The notes under the pieces are model-generated. The model saw only the letters and a program-made list of their open reading frames with translations, was not told the origin of the DNA and made no database searches. 64,000 nucleotides of DNA from assembly GCF_001245615.1 (NCBI RefSeq), contig NZ_CWKH01000001.1, forward strand, positions 1,054,001 to 1,118,000, read 5' to 3'. Shown here piece after piece: positions 16,452 through 26,819 of this stretch. Numbering within the stretch: position 1 is the first letter of the stretch; the number at the start of each line of letters is the position of its first letter. A program made the position numbers and the translations under genes. The stretch is from Mycolicibacterium neworleansense. GTDB lineage: Bacteria; Actinomycetota; Actinomycetes; Mycobacteriales; Mycobacteriaceae.

Positions 16452-17991
16452 AATTCACCGAATGCCACCCGGTGGCACCGTCGGGAACCGTCGGCGTCTC
16501 GTCCGACGTCTGGACGGCCCCGGTGTTGTCGGTCGCCCGCACCGTGATGGTGTGCCCGCCCGGGCTGCTCGCCTGCCAGGGAAAGCTCCACAACCGCCAG
16601 GTCTGGTCGGAGTAGGCATCACCGAGCTGGGCGGGTTGCCATGGGCCGTCGTCGATTCGGACCTCGACACCGCGCACGCCGCGATTCTGTGCCCAGGCGA
16701 CGCCACCGAACGTCGTTGCCCCCGCCGGCACCTTCTGGCCGCGCTTCGGCACGTCGATGCGTGACTCGGTCTTGATCGGCCCGCGTGGCGCCCAACCCTG
16801 TCTGGTCCAATACGCCTGTGCCCGGTCGAAGCGGGTCAGTTCGAGGTCGGTGACCCACTTGGTGGCCGACACGTAGCCGTAGAGTCCGGCCATCACCAGC
16901 CTGGCCGGATAGCCGTGTTCGACGGGTAGCGGTTGCCCGTTGAGGCCGATGGCCAACATCGCGTCGCGCCCGTCACCGAGCGCCTCCATCGGGGTCCCGA
17001 CGGTGAATCCGTCGACAGACTTCGACAACAGCATGTCGGCATCGGGGGACACCCCAGCCGCCCGCAGTAGGTCATGCAGTCGATACCCGGTCCACATTCC
17101 CGTCGATATGTATTCGCCACCAACGGGATTGGACACGCAGGTGAGCGTCACCGCCTTTTCGACCACTTCGAATCGATCCAGGTCGGCGAAGCTGTAGGTG
17201 ATCTCGCGGTCCACCATGCCGTGAATGCGAAGGCGCCATTCGTCGCGGCTCAACTGGGGGACACTCAGGGCGATGTCGACCCGGTAGAAGTCCGCGGCAT
17301 CGGTGATGAAACTGGGCAGCGCAACGCCTTTGGGCTGCACGCCGGCCGGTATCGGCGGGGCGGGCACGCGCGGCGGGGGGATCACCGAGGTGTCGCGCTC
17401 TGCCGCTACGGAACTGGTCACCCGGTGGGCCACGACGCCGAGAAGCCCGCTGGCCACCCCGAGACCGAGCAGACCGGCGGTGGTCAGCCACATCCTTCTG
17501 GTGGCGTCGATTTCGTCGCGCCCCTCGGCCTGCCCGGTGTCGGGGCCCCTCCACAGCCGCAGCGCGAGCAGGCGCAGCACCGCAACGCCGCACGCGGTGC
17601 CGGCCACCGTGGGGACCACATCGAGCAGTGTCGCGCCCGGCCGGGTGAGCACGGCGGCGCAGCCGAGCAGGCCCGCGGCGACGAAGATCGCGCTGCCGAC
17701 CGGACGGCGCCGGGTTTCGTAGGTAGCGGCGATGGCGGCCATGGCGGCGATCGCCACCAGGACGACCACCGCGAGGAAGAGCTTGTCCAGGTTGCCCAGG
17801 GCTTGAATGACAAACTCTTTGACCGCACCCGGGGTGTGGTCGACGATCGCGGAGCCGATCGCGTCGCGGGGATCGGCGTGCGGCGGGAACGGGATGCCCA
17901 CGATCGCGGCCACGCCGAGCGAGACCGCGGCGGCAGCAACTCCGCCGAGCATCCGGGCATTCGGCGAGGACCCCGCCGACGACTGAGCCAT
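16438..17991 (-). CDS. Membrane-anchored molybdopterin-dependent oxidoreductase (sulfite-oxidase family)
   Basis: A 517-residue protein. The N-terminal 210 residues contain several membrane helices (SLGVAAIVGIPF, LDKLFLAVVVLVAIAAMAAI, LTTAGLLGLGVASGLLGVVA). The rest is the Mo-cofactor domain, with the molybdenum Cys in TLTCVSNPVGGEYI and the segment EHGYPARLVMAGLYGYVSAT, then the dimerisation domain (WAQNRGVRGVEVRIDDGPW). This is the layout of actinobacterial membrane-bound sulfite-oxidase-like enzymes with the active site outside the membrane. The substrate is unknown. ATG 17991 is my start; GTG 17997 and TTG 18000 are possible. Confidence 0.87.
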   Translation of the reverse strand: MAQSSAGSSPNARMLGGVAAAAVSLGVAAIVGIPFPPHADPRDAIGSAIVDHTPGAVKEFVIQALGNLDKLFLAVVVLVAIAAMAAIAATYETRRRPVGSAIFVAAGLLGCAAVLTRPGATLLDVVPTVAGTACGVAVLRLLALRLWRGPDTGQAEGRDEIDATRRMWLTTAGLLGLGVASGLLGVVAHRVTSSVAAERDTSVIPPPRVPAPPIPAGVQPKGVALPSFITDAADFYRVDIALSVPQLSRDEWRLRIHGMVDREITYSFADLDRFEVVEKAVTLTCVSNPVGGEYISTGMWTGYRLHDLLRAAGVSPDADMLLSKSVDGFTVGTPMEALGDGRDAMLAIGLNGQPLPVEHGYPARLVMAGLYGYVSATKWVTDLELTRFDRAQAYWTRQGWAPRGPIKTESRIDVPKRGQKVPAGATTFGGVAWAQNRGVRGVEVRIDDGPWQPAQLGDAYSDQTWRLWSFPWQASSPGGHTITVRATDNTGAVQTSDETPTVPDGATGWHSVNFTVT

Positions 17992-18018
17992 CGTCACCAA
18001 CCTACTACCGGTACAGAG

Positions 18019-18056
18019 CAGGGAGCCTGCCGTCGGGGGTGACGGCAGGCTCCCTG
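18019..18056 (-). terminator. Perfect 16-bp hairpin after the antigen-85 gene
   Basis: CAGGGAGCCTGCCGTC (18019-18034) pairs without mismatch with 18041-18056 around a GGGGGT loop, 14 bases past the stop of the antigen-85 gene. There is no long T run, but the stem is very stable. Confidence 0.8.
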
Positions 18057-18069
18057 ATTGAGTGGATCT

Positions 18070-19182
<1,113 letters not shown>

Positions 19183-19226
19183 TTACTAACGGTTGGAACT
19201 CGGCGCCGAGACCCTCGGCGTGGACC

Positions 19227-20627
19227 TCAGCGTCCGACCGCGGTGAGCGCCTGCTTGACGTTGGCCCGGCGCTCCTCGATCGCCCGGCCGATGTCCTGCA
19301 GCAGCACCGGCTTGCGCGCCACCAGGTCCTCGATGCACTCGCGGTCGAATTGCGCGACGGTGACCTCGGTCAACGCGTAGGCCGTGGTGATGATCGGTTC
19401 GCGAGTCAGTGTCGTCTGGCCGAGGACATCGCCCCGCTCCAAGGTGAGCACTGGGACGACCAGATCGTCTGCGCCCGGGGCGGCCAGTTGCACCGTGCCG
19501 GCGACGATGAACGTCATCTTCTTGGGAACTTGACCGACGACCTGGAGCACCTCGTCGGTGCCGTACCGGGTGAGGCGAGCGTGCGGCAGCAACTCCCGCT
19601 GGTCCTCCGGGCTCAGGCGCAGCGTTGGTGCGATCAGCCGAAGCGTCTGCTCGACGCGTTCGGTGGTCGCGAACTCGTCCTCGGCCTCGTCCAGATGCAG
19701 GCCCGCACGCCGCGAGGCGTACCACGTCCAGCGCAGGAACGTGGAGCGGGCGGCGAAATCGTCGGCGGGCGAATGCAGCGGGATCATGGTCTTGTACTGC
19801 AACGAGCCGGCCGCCACGGTGGAAACCTTGCCGTCGCTTCGTAATTGGGGCAGTCGGCGGGCGACGTCGTTGAGTACGCGGCTGACTTCGTCGGGGGCAT
19901 CGTCGACGGCGAACACGGTGATCACCGAGATGGTGTGCGCGCCCTGCGGGCGGCTCAAGTTGGTGAACGATCCTCCGGCCAGCACGGAGTTCGGGATCAC
20001 CTGCAGGCCGCTGCCGGTGTCGATGTGCGTCGCGCGCCAGTTCACCTCCACCACGCGCCCGCGCGCCGACGGCGCATCGACCCAGTCGCCGAGCTGGAAC
20101 GGCTGCTCGAACAGCACCAGCAGACCGGAGATGATCTGGCCGACCGAATTCTGCAGGGCAAGGCCCAGCACGATCGAGGACACGCCCAGGGCGGTGAACA
20201 GCCCGCCGATGTTGGCACCCCAGATGTAGGCGAAGATCAAACCGATGCCGATCGCGATGAGCGCGAACCGGGCGACATCGAGGAAGATCGACGGAATTCG
20301 TTTGCGCCAGCTGCCTTCCGGGGCGCTCTGGAACAGGGTGGCGTTGAGTCCGGACAGCAACAGCACCAGCACGACGAAACCGAACACCGTCGACACGATC
20401 CGCACCGGCGTGGTTTCCCCGGAGATCTGCATCGCCTGGATCAGCAGGATCAGCAGCGCGCCCAGCGGCAGGATGTAGGTGCGGACCAGGTGCACCGGCC
20501 CGGCCAGGAAACTGCCCCGGCGGCGCAGTGCGCTGTGCAGTTCGGTGAGCAGGACCAGACAGAGCGGAAATCCGACCGCGACACCGATCGCCCAGAAGAA
20601 CCAGGGTGCGTCGAGCACGCCGGTCAT
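19227..20627 (-). CDS. MscS-type channel with C-terminal cyclic-nucleotide-binding-like domain
   Basis: A 466-residue membrane protein. Helices at about 8-30, 45-65, 78-95 and 112-135 are followed by the MscS pore region (LFTALGVSSIVLGLALQNSV) and beta domain (PFQLGDWVDAPSARGRVVEV, then GLQVIPNSVL). Residues about 330-460 form a cNMP-binding-like fold, but the phosphate-binding cassette reads RGDVLGQTTL rather than the usual FGELAL, and the following conserved Arg is missing. The start ATG overlaps the cyclase stop as ATGA, so channel and cyclase are coupled. Likely role: a ligand-gated channel responding to the cyclase or to tension; the altered cassette makes nucleotide binding uncertain. 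Confidence 0.88.
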   Translation of the reverse strand: MTGVLDAPWFFWAIGVAVGFPLCLVLLTELHSALRRRGSFLAGPVHLVRTYILPLGALLILLIQAMQISGETTPVRIVSTVFGFVVLVLLLSGLNATLFQSAPEGSWRKRIPSIFLDVARFALIAIGIGLIFAYIWGANIGGLFTALGVSSIVLGLALQNSVGQIISGLLVLFEQPFQLGDWVDAPSARGRVVEVNWRATHIDTGSGLQVIPNSVLAGGSFTNLSRPQGAHTISVITVFAVDDAPDEVSRVLNDVARRLPQLRSDGKVSTVAAGSLQYKTMIPLHSPADDFAARSTFLRWTWYASRRAGLHLDEAEDEFATTERVEQTLRLIAPTLRLSPEDQRELLPHARLTRYGTDEVLQVVGQVPKKMTFIVAGTVQLAAPGADDLVVPVLTLERGDVLGQTTLTREPIITTAYALTEVTVAQFDRECIEDLVARKPVLLQDIGRAIEERRANVKQALTAVGR

Positions 20628-22777
20628 CGTCGGTCCTGCAGTTTCCAGATCGGCTCGTCGGCGCCGTCGACCAGCACCGTGCCCGCCGGTTCGAGATCGC
20701 GGGTATCGCCCATCACATCGAACACCCGCTCGGTGACGTACACCCCCGGTTGCGGCGAGCCCCGCTGCACCCGGTAGGCGAGGTTGACCGCCGAGCCCCA
20801 CATGTCGTAGGCCAGGTTGGAACGCCCGACCAGGCCGCTGCTCACCGCGCCGGTGTCGATGCCCGCACGCAGCTTCAGTGCGGTGCCCGCCTCGGTATTG
20901 AACCGCTCGATGATGCGCTGCATCTCCAGCGCGAAGTCGACGGTACGGCGGACATTGTCGAGGCGAGGAACGCTCAGCCCGGAGCTGGCCCAGTAGCCGT
21001 TGCGCAGCGTGCGGACCCGTTCAACGCCCAGATCGTCTGCGGCGGCGTCGAATTGGTGAACCAACCGGTTGACGATCGCCAGCGCTTCCTCCGACGGCAT
21101 GCCGGATGTCAGCTCGTCCAGCCCGACCGTGTCGGCGAACAGGACCGTCACGTTGTGGTGGTCCTGCGCGATCGTCTCTTCGCCGTCCCGGTAGCGCTGC
21201 ACCACCGATTCCGGCATGAGCGTGCGCAGCAGGCGGTCGTTCTCCCGGCGTTGCTCGGCGAGCAGATCTTCCTTGATCGCCAGGTTGCGGCTCATGTCGT
21301 TGAAGGCTGTTGTCAGATCACCGAACTCGTCCCTCGACTGCACGGGCAGCGAGATGTCGTAATCACCCGCGCCGATCTGCTGGGCGCCGGCTTCGAGCCG
21401 GCGCAGCGGACGGACGAACAACCGGGCCAACATCATCGCGGCCAGACACACGATGAACGTGATGACGACGGTCGACAACACCAGCGTGCGGGTGAACGTC
21501 GCGACCGGGGCGAACGCCTCGGCCGTGTCGATCTTGGCGATGATCGACCAGTTCAGCCCGTGCAGATTGACCGGGGCGTAGGCCTGCAGCGTCTCGTTAC
21601 CGAGATAGTCGTCCTCGATCACGGTGCCGGTCTGACCGCGCAGGGCTGACCGGGTGGCGGTCGTCTCCACCGGCTGCACCAGCGTGGTTCCGTGTTGACG
21701 GAGCGATTTCGCCGCCACCGCCGGCGGGGTTCCGGCATCGACGACGTCCCGTTCGAACCTCTGCGGGTTCTCCAGGAACAACCGCGAATCCGACCGCATC
21801 AGACCGTCGGGGCCGACCACGAACGTCTCGCCGGTCGAACCCATCCCGGCGGTTTCCCATTGTTTGTCGGCAGTCATGAGCCGGTTGATCTTGGAGATCG
21901 GGAACTGCAGGGCCAGCACGCCCTCGACCCGGCCGGGCGGACCGACGGGTGCCAGCATCCAGGCGGTGGGCTCGTCGGCGGGCTGGTAGTCACCGAAGTC
22001 CGTGACCCCGACGTAGTCGACGGCGTTCGACGCCAGCGTCTTCTCGTACGCGTCCGACAGCAGGCTCTGCCGGTAGGGGCCGGTGACGATGTTGGTGCCG
22101 AGGTCGATGCCCTTGTATGCGGTGTAGACGACATTGCCTGCGGTGTCGAGCAGGAGCGCGTCCTCGAACTGGAAGCGTTCGACGATCTCCCGGAAGAAGT
22201 CGTTGAACCGGGCGTTGGCGGCCGACCACGCACTGCCGTCACGGGCATCGTCGACCTGGATCGCTTTCTCCGGGTCGGCGACCGGTGCCGTGTAGTACGC
22301 CTGCAGGTACTTCTGCGCATTGGAGGTGGGCAGCAGCCGTGACACGTCCACGGTGTCGCCCGTCTGCTTCTGTTCGTTCGGTTTGAACTGGTCGTCGTAG
22401 TAGTCGACTATCGACTGCCACTGCTGCGGGTTGATCGTCGAGTTGTTGAGCTGACCGAACGCGCCGGAGAACGCCTCGACGGCCTCGATGGTCGTCGTCC
22501 CCCGGGTATAGACGATCAGGGAATCCTCGAGGTCGGCGAATTTCGACTCCAGCTGCCGCGTTTGCGACTCCCGGACCTCGGTCAGCCGGTCGAACACCGA
22601 CTGGCGCAGGGACGACCGGCCGGACTGGTAGCCGATGGCGCCGACGACGGCAGCCGACAGAATGCTGGTCACCAGCAGCATCACCAGCAGCTTTGACTGA
22701 ATGCTGATTCGCGAGAGGACGCGCCGACGCGCGCTTCTGGCCGGAGCGACGCGCTCGACGTCGACAGTTGTACTCAT
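20624..22777 (-). CDS. Cache-HAMP class III nucleotide cyclase-like sensor
   Basis: A 717-residue membrane sensor. Helix at 28-50, a large outer Cache-type domain (50-425, with DALLLDTAGNVVYTAYKG and GETFVVGPDGLMRSDSRLFL), a second helix at 430-455, HAMP (456-510) and a class III cyclase domain (540-715). It keeps the first metal Asp549 (LFADTVG), the adenine-selecting Asp658 (YDMWG), and Asn665/Arg669 (VNLAYR). The second metal Asp is replaced by Asn593 and the substrate Lys by Arg589 (VRTLRNGYWA instead of IKTxGDxxMA), so activity may be weak, altered or lost. ATG 22777 starts a clear basic N-terminus. It is coupled by 4 bases to the channel gene. Confidence 0.9.
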   Translation of the reverse strand: MSTTVDVERVAPARSARRRVLSRISIQSKLLVMLLVTSILSAAVVGAIGYQSGRSSLRQSVFDRLTEVRESQTRQLESKFADLEDSLIVYTRGTTTIEAVEAFSGAFGQLNNSTINPQQWQSIVDYYDDQFKPNEQKQTGDTVDVSRLLPTSNAQKYLQAYYTAPVADPEKAIQVDDARDGSAWSAANARFNDFFREIVERFQFEDALLLDTAGNVVYTAYKGIDLGTNIVTGPYRQSLLSDAYEKTLASNAVDYVGVTDFGDYQPADEPTAWMLAPVGPPGRVEGVLALQFPISKINRLMTADKQWETAGMGSTGETFVVGPDGLMRSDSRLFLENPQRFERDVVDAGTPPAVAAKSLRQHGTTLVQPVETTATRSALRGQTGTVIEDDYLGNETLQAYAPVNLHGLNWSIIAKIDTAEAFAPVATFTRTLVLSTVVITFIVCLAAMMLARLFVRPLRRLEAGAQQIGAGDYDISLPVQSRDEFGDLTTAFNDMSRNLAIKEDLLAEQRRENDRLLRTLMPESVVQRYRDGEETIAQDHHNVTVLFADTVGLDELTSGMPSEEALAIVNRLVHQFDAAADDLGVERVRTLRNGYWASSGLSVPRLDNVRRTVDFALEMQRIIERFNTEAGTALKLRAGIDTGAVSSGLVGRSNLAYDMWGSAVNLAYRVQRGSPQPGVYVTERVFDVMGDTRDLEPAGTVLVDGADEPIWKLQDRR

Positions 22778-22795
22778 TGAATCCCGAAGATTAGC

Positions 22796-22829
22796 TTGTC
22801 GCGATGTCTTGCGTGAGGTTGCGCGACAA
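22796..22829. repeat. 8-bp inverted repeat between divergent genes
   Basis: TTGTCGCG (22796-22803) and CGCGACAA (22822-22829) flank 18 bases, midway between the cyclase start (22777) and the DUF1810 start (22839). It could be an operator; no known consensus fits. Confidence 0.35.
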
Positions 22830-22838
22830 ACTTGAGGT

Positions 22839-23276
22839 ATGAACGATCCGTTCGACCTGCGAAGGTTCGTCGACGCCCAGGCCGGGGTGTACGCCGAGGT
22901 GTGCAACGAGTTGCGCGACGGCCGCAAGCGCAGCCACTGGATCTGGTTCATCTTTCCGCAGCTGCGCGGGTTGGGTCACAGTACGACCGCCGATCACTTC
23001 GGCATCGCGTCGCGCCGGGAGGCGCGCGCCTACCTGGCCCACCCCACGCTGCGGCAGCGGCTGCGGGAATGCGCGCGGTTGGTGGCCCAGATCGAGGGAC
23101 GGACGGCCGAGCAGATCTTCGGATGGCCCGACTGCCTCAAGGTGCGCTCGTCGATGACACTGTTCGCCGCCGTCGCCGATCCTGCCGAGCAAGCCGAATT
23201 CCAAGCCGTGCTGGACAAGCTCTACGACGGGCAGCCCGATCCGCGGACCCTGGAAATGCTCAGTGCGGCAGGATGA
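22839..23276 (+). CDS. DUF1810 family protein
   Basis: A 145-residue cytosolic protein. KRSHWIWFIFPQLRGLG, LAHPTLRQRLREC, and FGWPDCLKVRSSMTLFAA are the signatures of DUF1810, a family related in fold to NADAR/calpastatin-type proteins, without assigned function in bacteria. Length is normal. ATG 22839 directly follows TTGAGGT. The 3' end overlaps the convergent GH13 gene by 17 bases. Confidence 0.87.
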   Translation: MNDPFDLRRFVDAQAGVYAEVCNELRDGRKRSHWIWFIFPQLRGLGHSTTADHFGIASRREARAYLAHPTLRQRLRECARLVAQIEGRTAEQIFGWPDCLKVRSSMTLFAAVADPAEQAEFQAVLDKLYDGQPDPRTLEMLSAAG

Positions 23277-24567
23277 TCAACCATCCGTGCGGAGGAACCA
23301 CCGTTCGGCTGATGTTGTCTTGGGGCGGTGCGCCCGATCCGGCGACCACCTGTCCCGAGGGCACCCCGAGATCGGCCAACGACACCGGCAGCGGGGCGTC
23401 GTCGATGTTGAGCGCGACGATCAGCGACTCGGCACCGGCGCCGGTCCGGTAGACGTACTGCGTGTTGGTCAGCAGCAGCGGTGAGGTCCTCGCGGTGTGC
23501 AGCCACGGATGCCGGCGGCGCAGCCCGATCAGATATTGATGCAGTCGCAGGGCATCGGAATCTTCTGGCGCAGTGTTGAATTCCGGCCGCACCGCGTCGT
23601 CGCCGCCGCGGCGTTCCTCTTTGACCCCGAGGTAGGCCGACTCGTCGCCGGCATAGATGCTCGGGGTGCCACCGGTGGTCAGCAGCAGAACCAGCGCGTG
23701 CTCGAGGTGGGCGAGATTGCGCAGCTGGCTCGCGATGCGGGTGACATCGTGGTTGCCCACGAAGGTCAGCGGTACGAATGTCTCGAGAAAGTCGTTGTGC
23801 CGCTTGAGCGCCCAGTCCAGCTCGTGGAAGTTGCCGTCGTTGAGGCTGCTCCAGATCGCCTTCCACAGCTCGTACTGGGTCACCGAGTCGAAGGTGGCGG
23901 CGCGGACCGTCGCGGTGTAGTCGCCGTGGATCACCTCGCCGACGAACCAGGCGTCGGGGAACTCCTGACGTATCGACGGCAGCACCTGTGCCCAGAACCG
24001 GTCGGGCACGGCGTAGGCGGCGTCGAGGCGCCACCCGTCGGCGCCACGGCTCAACCAGTGCCGCAGCACCGTGGCGGTGTAATCCACGACGGCTGGCTCG
24101 TCGTGGTTGAGCGCGATGAGCTCACCGTGCCCTTCGAACGTGTCGAATTGAGATGCGTTGCCGCGCCGCCGAAACCACTTCGAGGCGGGGTGGTCAGGCC
24201 CGCCGTCGAGCGCCTGCCGGTACTCGGAGAAGTCGGTGCCCACATGGTTGAACACGCCGTCGAGCAGGATGCGTAGCCCGCGTCGGCGGGCCTCGGTGAC
24301 CAGGTGGTCGAAGTCGTCGTCGTCACCGAGGCGCGGGTCGATGCGGAAGTGGTCGGTGGTGTCGTAGCCGTGGGTGCGTGACGCGAAGATCGGGCCGAGG
24401 GCGATGCCGGAGGCCCCGAGTTGCACAGCGTGATCGAGCCAGCCGACGACCCGGCGCAGCCGGTGTTCGTCGGTGGTCGGTGGCCGGTCGGCGGGAAAGG
24501 CGCCGACGAAACCCAGTGGATAGATCTGCCACCAGATGGCATGTGCCACCCAGCCGGGCTCAGACAC
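23260..24567 (-). CDS. GH13 alpha-amylase family glycoside hydrolase
   Basis: A 435-residue cytosolic enzyme of the GH13 family acting on alpha-glucans or related alpha-glucosides. Conserved regions: LLDGVFNHVG (region I, near 101), DGWRLDAAYAV with the nucleophile Asp182, FVGEVIHG with the acid/base Glu211, and FVGNHDVTR with Asp274. It has no signal peptide and is shorter than amylases with extra domains. The exact substrate (maltodextrin, trehalose-related or other) cannot be told from sequence. It follows the deaminase gene with an 8-base overlap, suggesting a two-gene transcript, though the functions do not obviously fit. Confidence 0.9.
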   Translation of the reverse strand: MSEPGWVAHAIWWQIYPLGFVGAFPADRPPTTDEHRLRRVVGWLDHAVQLGASGIALGPIFASRTHGYDTTDHFRIDPRLGDDDDFDHLVTEARRRGLRILLDGVFNHVGTDFSEYRQALDGGPDHPASKWFRRRGNASQFDTFEGHGELIALNHDEPAVVDYTATVLRHWLSRGADGWRLDAAYAVPDRFWAQVLPSIRQEFPDAWFVGEVIHGDYTATVRAATFDSVTQYELWKAIWSSLNDGNFHELDWALKRHNDFLETFVPLTFVGNHDVTRIASQLRNLAHLEHALVLLLTTGGTPSIYAGDESAYLGVKEERRGGDDAVRPEFNTAPEDSDALRLHQYLIGLRRRHPWLHTARTSPLLLTNTQYVYRTGAGAESLIVALNIDDAPLPVSLADLGVPSGQVVAGSGAPPQDNISRTVVPPHGWLIILPH

Positions 24568-25039
24568 GAAACTTCGCCGCGTACAGGTCTTTCATGGTCT
24601 CGGCCAGCTCCTGCGCCGGTCCGTCCACGTCGACGCCGGGGGCCACCGTGGTAATCGGCAGGGGAGCCACCGGCGGGGCCGGCACGCCCCACTCAGACAA
24701 CCAGCCACTGAGCTGCGCCGAGGAGGTGGCGTAGACGATCCGGCCCAGACCCACCCAGGCGTGCGCGGCAGAGCACATCGGACAGTGCTCGCCGGAGGTG
24801 TACACCGTGGCGCGGGCCCGGTCCTGCGGGCTCAGGTGCTCGACGGCCCAACGGGCGATGGCGAATTCGGGATGCTGGGTGGCGTCCCCGTCCTTGACCC
24901 TGTTGCGGTCGCTGAACACCGTCGTACCGGCCTGGTCGACGAGTATCGATCCGAACGGTTCGTCGCCGCCGTCAAGAGCTTCGCGGGCCAACTCGACACA
25001 TTTGCGCAGCTGATCGAGGTCGTCTTCGGTGATGGCCAC
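24560..25039 (-). CDS. Zinc-dependent nucleoside/base deaminase (guanine- or cytosine-deaminase-like)
   Basis: A 159-residue member of the CMP/dCMP-type deaminase superfamily. Zinc ligands are in HPEFAIA (His with the proton-shuttle Glu) and SGEHCPMC (two Cys). In most relatives the first motif is HAE; here it is HPE, a small deviation that leaves the key residues intact. The size and C-terminal extension are closest to guanine deaminase or tRNA-independent nucleoside deaminases such as the GuaD group. A role in purine salvage is likely, but the substrate is not certain. Confidence 0.87.
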   Translation of the reverse strand: MAITEDDLDQLRKCVELAREALDGGDEPFGSILVDQAGTTVFSDRNRVKDGDATQHPEFAIARWAVEHLSPQDRARATVYTSGEHCPMCSAAHAWVGLGRIVYATSSAQLSGWLSEWGVPAPPVAPLPITTVAPGVDVDGPAQELAETMKDLYAAKFRV

Positions 25040-25075
25040 GGAGGCGAGTTTACGCCCGTGCCGGCCTCGGCAGGT

Positions 25076-26767
25076 TCAGTCGCCGCTGCAACAGGGATGT
25101 GCCGCCACGTCGAGGCGGCAGGCGCAGGAGGCCTGGACCGCGACGTCGGCGCGGGCCAGCGCCAACTCGAGTTGCTGCCCGATGATGACCGCTTCGGCGT
25201 CGCGGCCCAATCGGCGAAGGCACTCGTGGTAGCCGTGCAGGCTCCACACGTTGTTCGGATGGTGGCTCGACCGGCTCAGCGTGGGGTCCAGGCCCAGATC
25301 GGCGGCATACACCCGGGCGGCCTCCTCGACATGACCCTGTTCGAGCAGCAGTGCGCCGTAGGCATGCCGGGTCGGCTGCATCCACCCCCAGGGTTCGTCG
25401 TAGGGCAGCGCGTCATCGAGTTCGATGGCCCGGCGCAGATGAGCGAATGCCGTGTCGTAATCGCCTTCCCGGTAGGCGATCTCACCGTTCAGCATCTGTT
25501 CGGCGATGGCCAGGATGTCCAGGCTGGTGTTGTTGAACAGGTAGCGCGTCTCGGGGATGCGCCGGTAGGCGGCCAGGAACTTCTCCTGCTCGGCGCGGGC
25601 GTGCGCCACCTGCCCCGTGGCGGCGTATGCGACACCTCGGCCGTAGTGGATCGTCGCGGTGGTGGTGCAGTACAGCTCGGGATCGGCGGGCAGCTCCTCG
25701 GCGATCAGGTCGTCCCAGCGGCCGAACCGCACCAGCACGTGCACCCGCAGCGGAACGAACGCCTCCAGCCAGTCGGCCATCGGCGGTGAGGGGACCGAGA
25801 GCACCTCGGGGGTCAGTTGGGCGGCCAGCTCCTCGGCGGCGGCCAGCGCGATCTGCGAACTGCCCTCGAACATCGCCGAATACACGACGAAATGCAGGTC
25901 ATGCGCCCGGTAGAGCGAATAGAAGTTGAGTGCGCCCTCGCGCTCGACGAACTTCCGGTCAGCATGTACCGCAGCTAGATTGGCCGTCACCGAGTTGCGG
26001 TAATCGCCGCACAGGACGTCGATGTGGCTGGCCATGTGCTGCAGGTGCCCGGCGTCTGGGACCAGTCCGCGCAACAGATCGGCAGCGGGCAGTGCCGCCT
26101 GCGGCGTCGTCGACATCTCCATCGCGTGGATGTACAGGTGCAGGACCCCGGGGTGCTGCCGGCCGGCAACGGTGGCCAGGGCCGCGTCGAGGATCCGTTT
26201 CGCTTCGACCACACGCGATCCCGGCGCGGGCTCCCCGGTGCGGCCGTCCCACAACGCCCACGCGGTCACGTTGAGCAGGGCATCGGCGGCCAGGGTCTGC
26301 ACGTCGATGTCGTCGGGGTAGGCCGCCGCCAGCGCCGTCATCGCGTCGGCGTAGGCGGCGTGCCCGGCGGTCAGGGATTCGGCGTCCTCGGGGTCGGCGG
26401 TCGGAAAACGCTTGCGCAGAGCGGATATCAGGTCGCGTTCCACTGTCGAGGCACGGCCTGCGGTGGCACGTTCGAGCTCGGTCCGGGCCCGGGCCAGCGA
26501 CGTGCTCAGATCGGCCGGGTCGAATGCGTCCCACGCCTTGTTGTAATTCGGGCCGACGGCGTAGGCGACACCCCAGCGGGCCAGCGCGAAATCGGGGTCG
26601 AGCTCCAGCGCACGCTCGAAGCACCGGACCGCCTCCTCGTGGTTGAACGCATATGACCAGACCATGCCGCGGTCGAACCAGGTCTGCGCCGGCGGTGAGG
26701 GGGTGTCCGTCGGCCGGTGGTAGCTCCCGAGCTGGTAATAGGGTTCGGCCTGAGCGGGATCGGTCAC
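25076..26767 (-). CDS. Tetratricopeptide-repeat protein with Cys-rich tail
   Basis: A protein of about 563 residues built of helical repeats. Clear TPR units are YAFNHEEAVRCFERALELDP near residue 40, and EIAYREGDYDTAFAHLRRAI and EQGHVEEAARVYAADLGLDP towards the end. The middle contains the conserved HLYIHAMEMS and AGHLQHMASHID segments with many His, seen in related bacterial proteins of unknown function. It ends in a short Cys-rich tail (CACRLDVAAHPCC), suggestive of metal or disulfide chemistry. I use GTG 26767; ATG 26827 would place the start inside the neighbour's control region. Binding partner and function unknown. Confidence 0.75.
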   Translation of the reverse strand: MTDPAQAEPYYQLGSYHRPTDTPSPPAQTWFDRGMVWSYAFNHEEAVRCFERALELDPDFALARWGVAYAVGPNYNKAWDAFDPADLSTSLARARTELERATAGRASTVERDLISALRKRFPTADPEDAESLTAGHAAYADAMTALAAAYPDDIDVQTLAADALLNVTAWALWDGRTGEPAPGSRVVEAKRILDAALATVAGRQHPGVLHLYIHAMEMSTTPQAALPAADLLRGLVPDAGHLQHMASHIDVLCGDYRNSVTANLAAVHADRKFVEREGALNFYSLYRAHDLHFVVYSAMFEGSSQIALAAAEELAAQLTPEVLSVPSPPMADWLEAFVPLRVHVLVRFGRWDDLIAEELPADPELYCTTTATIHYGRGVAYAATGQVAHARAEQEKFLAAYRRIPETRYLFNNTSLDILAIAEQMLNGEIAYREGDYDTAFAHLRRAIELDDALPYDEPWGWMQPTRHAYGALLLEQGHVEEAARVYAADLGLDPTLSRSSHHPNNVWSLHGYHECLRRLGRDAEAVIIGQQLELALARADVAVQASCACRLDVAAHPCCSGD

Positions 26768-26819
26768 GGTGCTGACGTTAGTGGCTGAACCGCACTCGGG
26801 GTAGCTCGACAGCGGTGCA

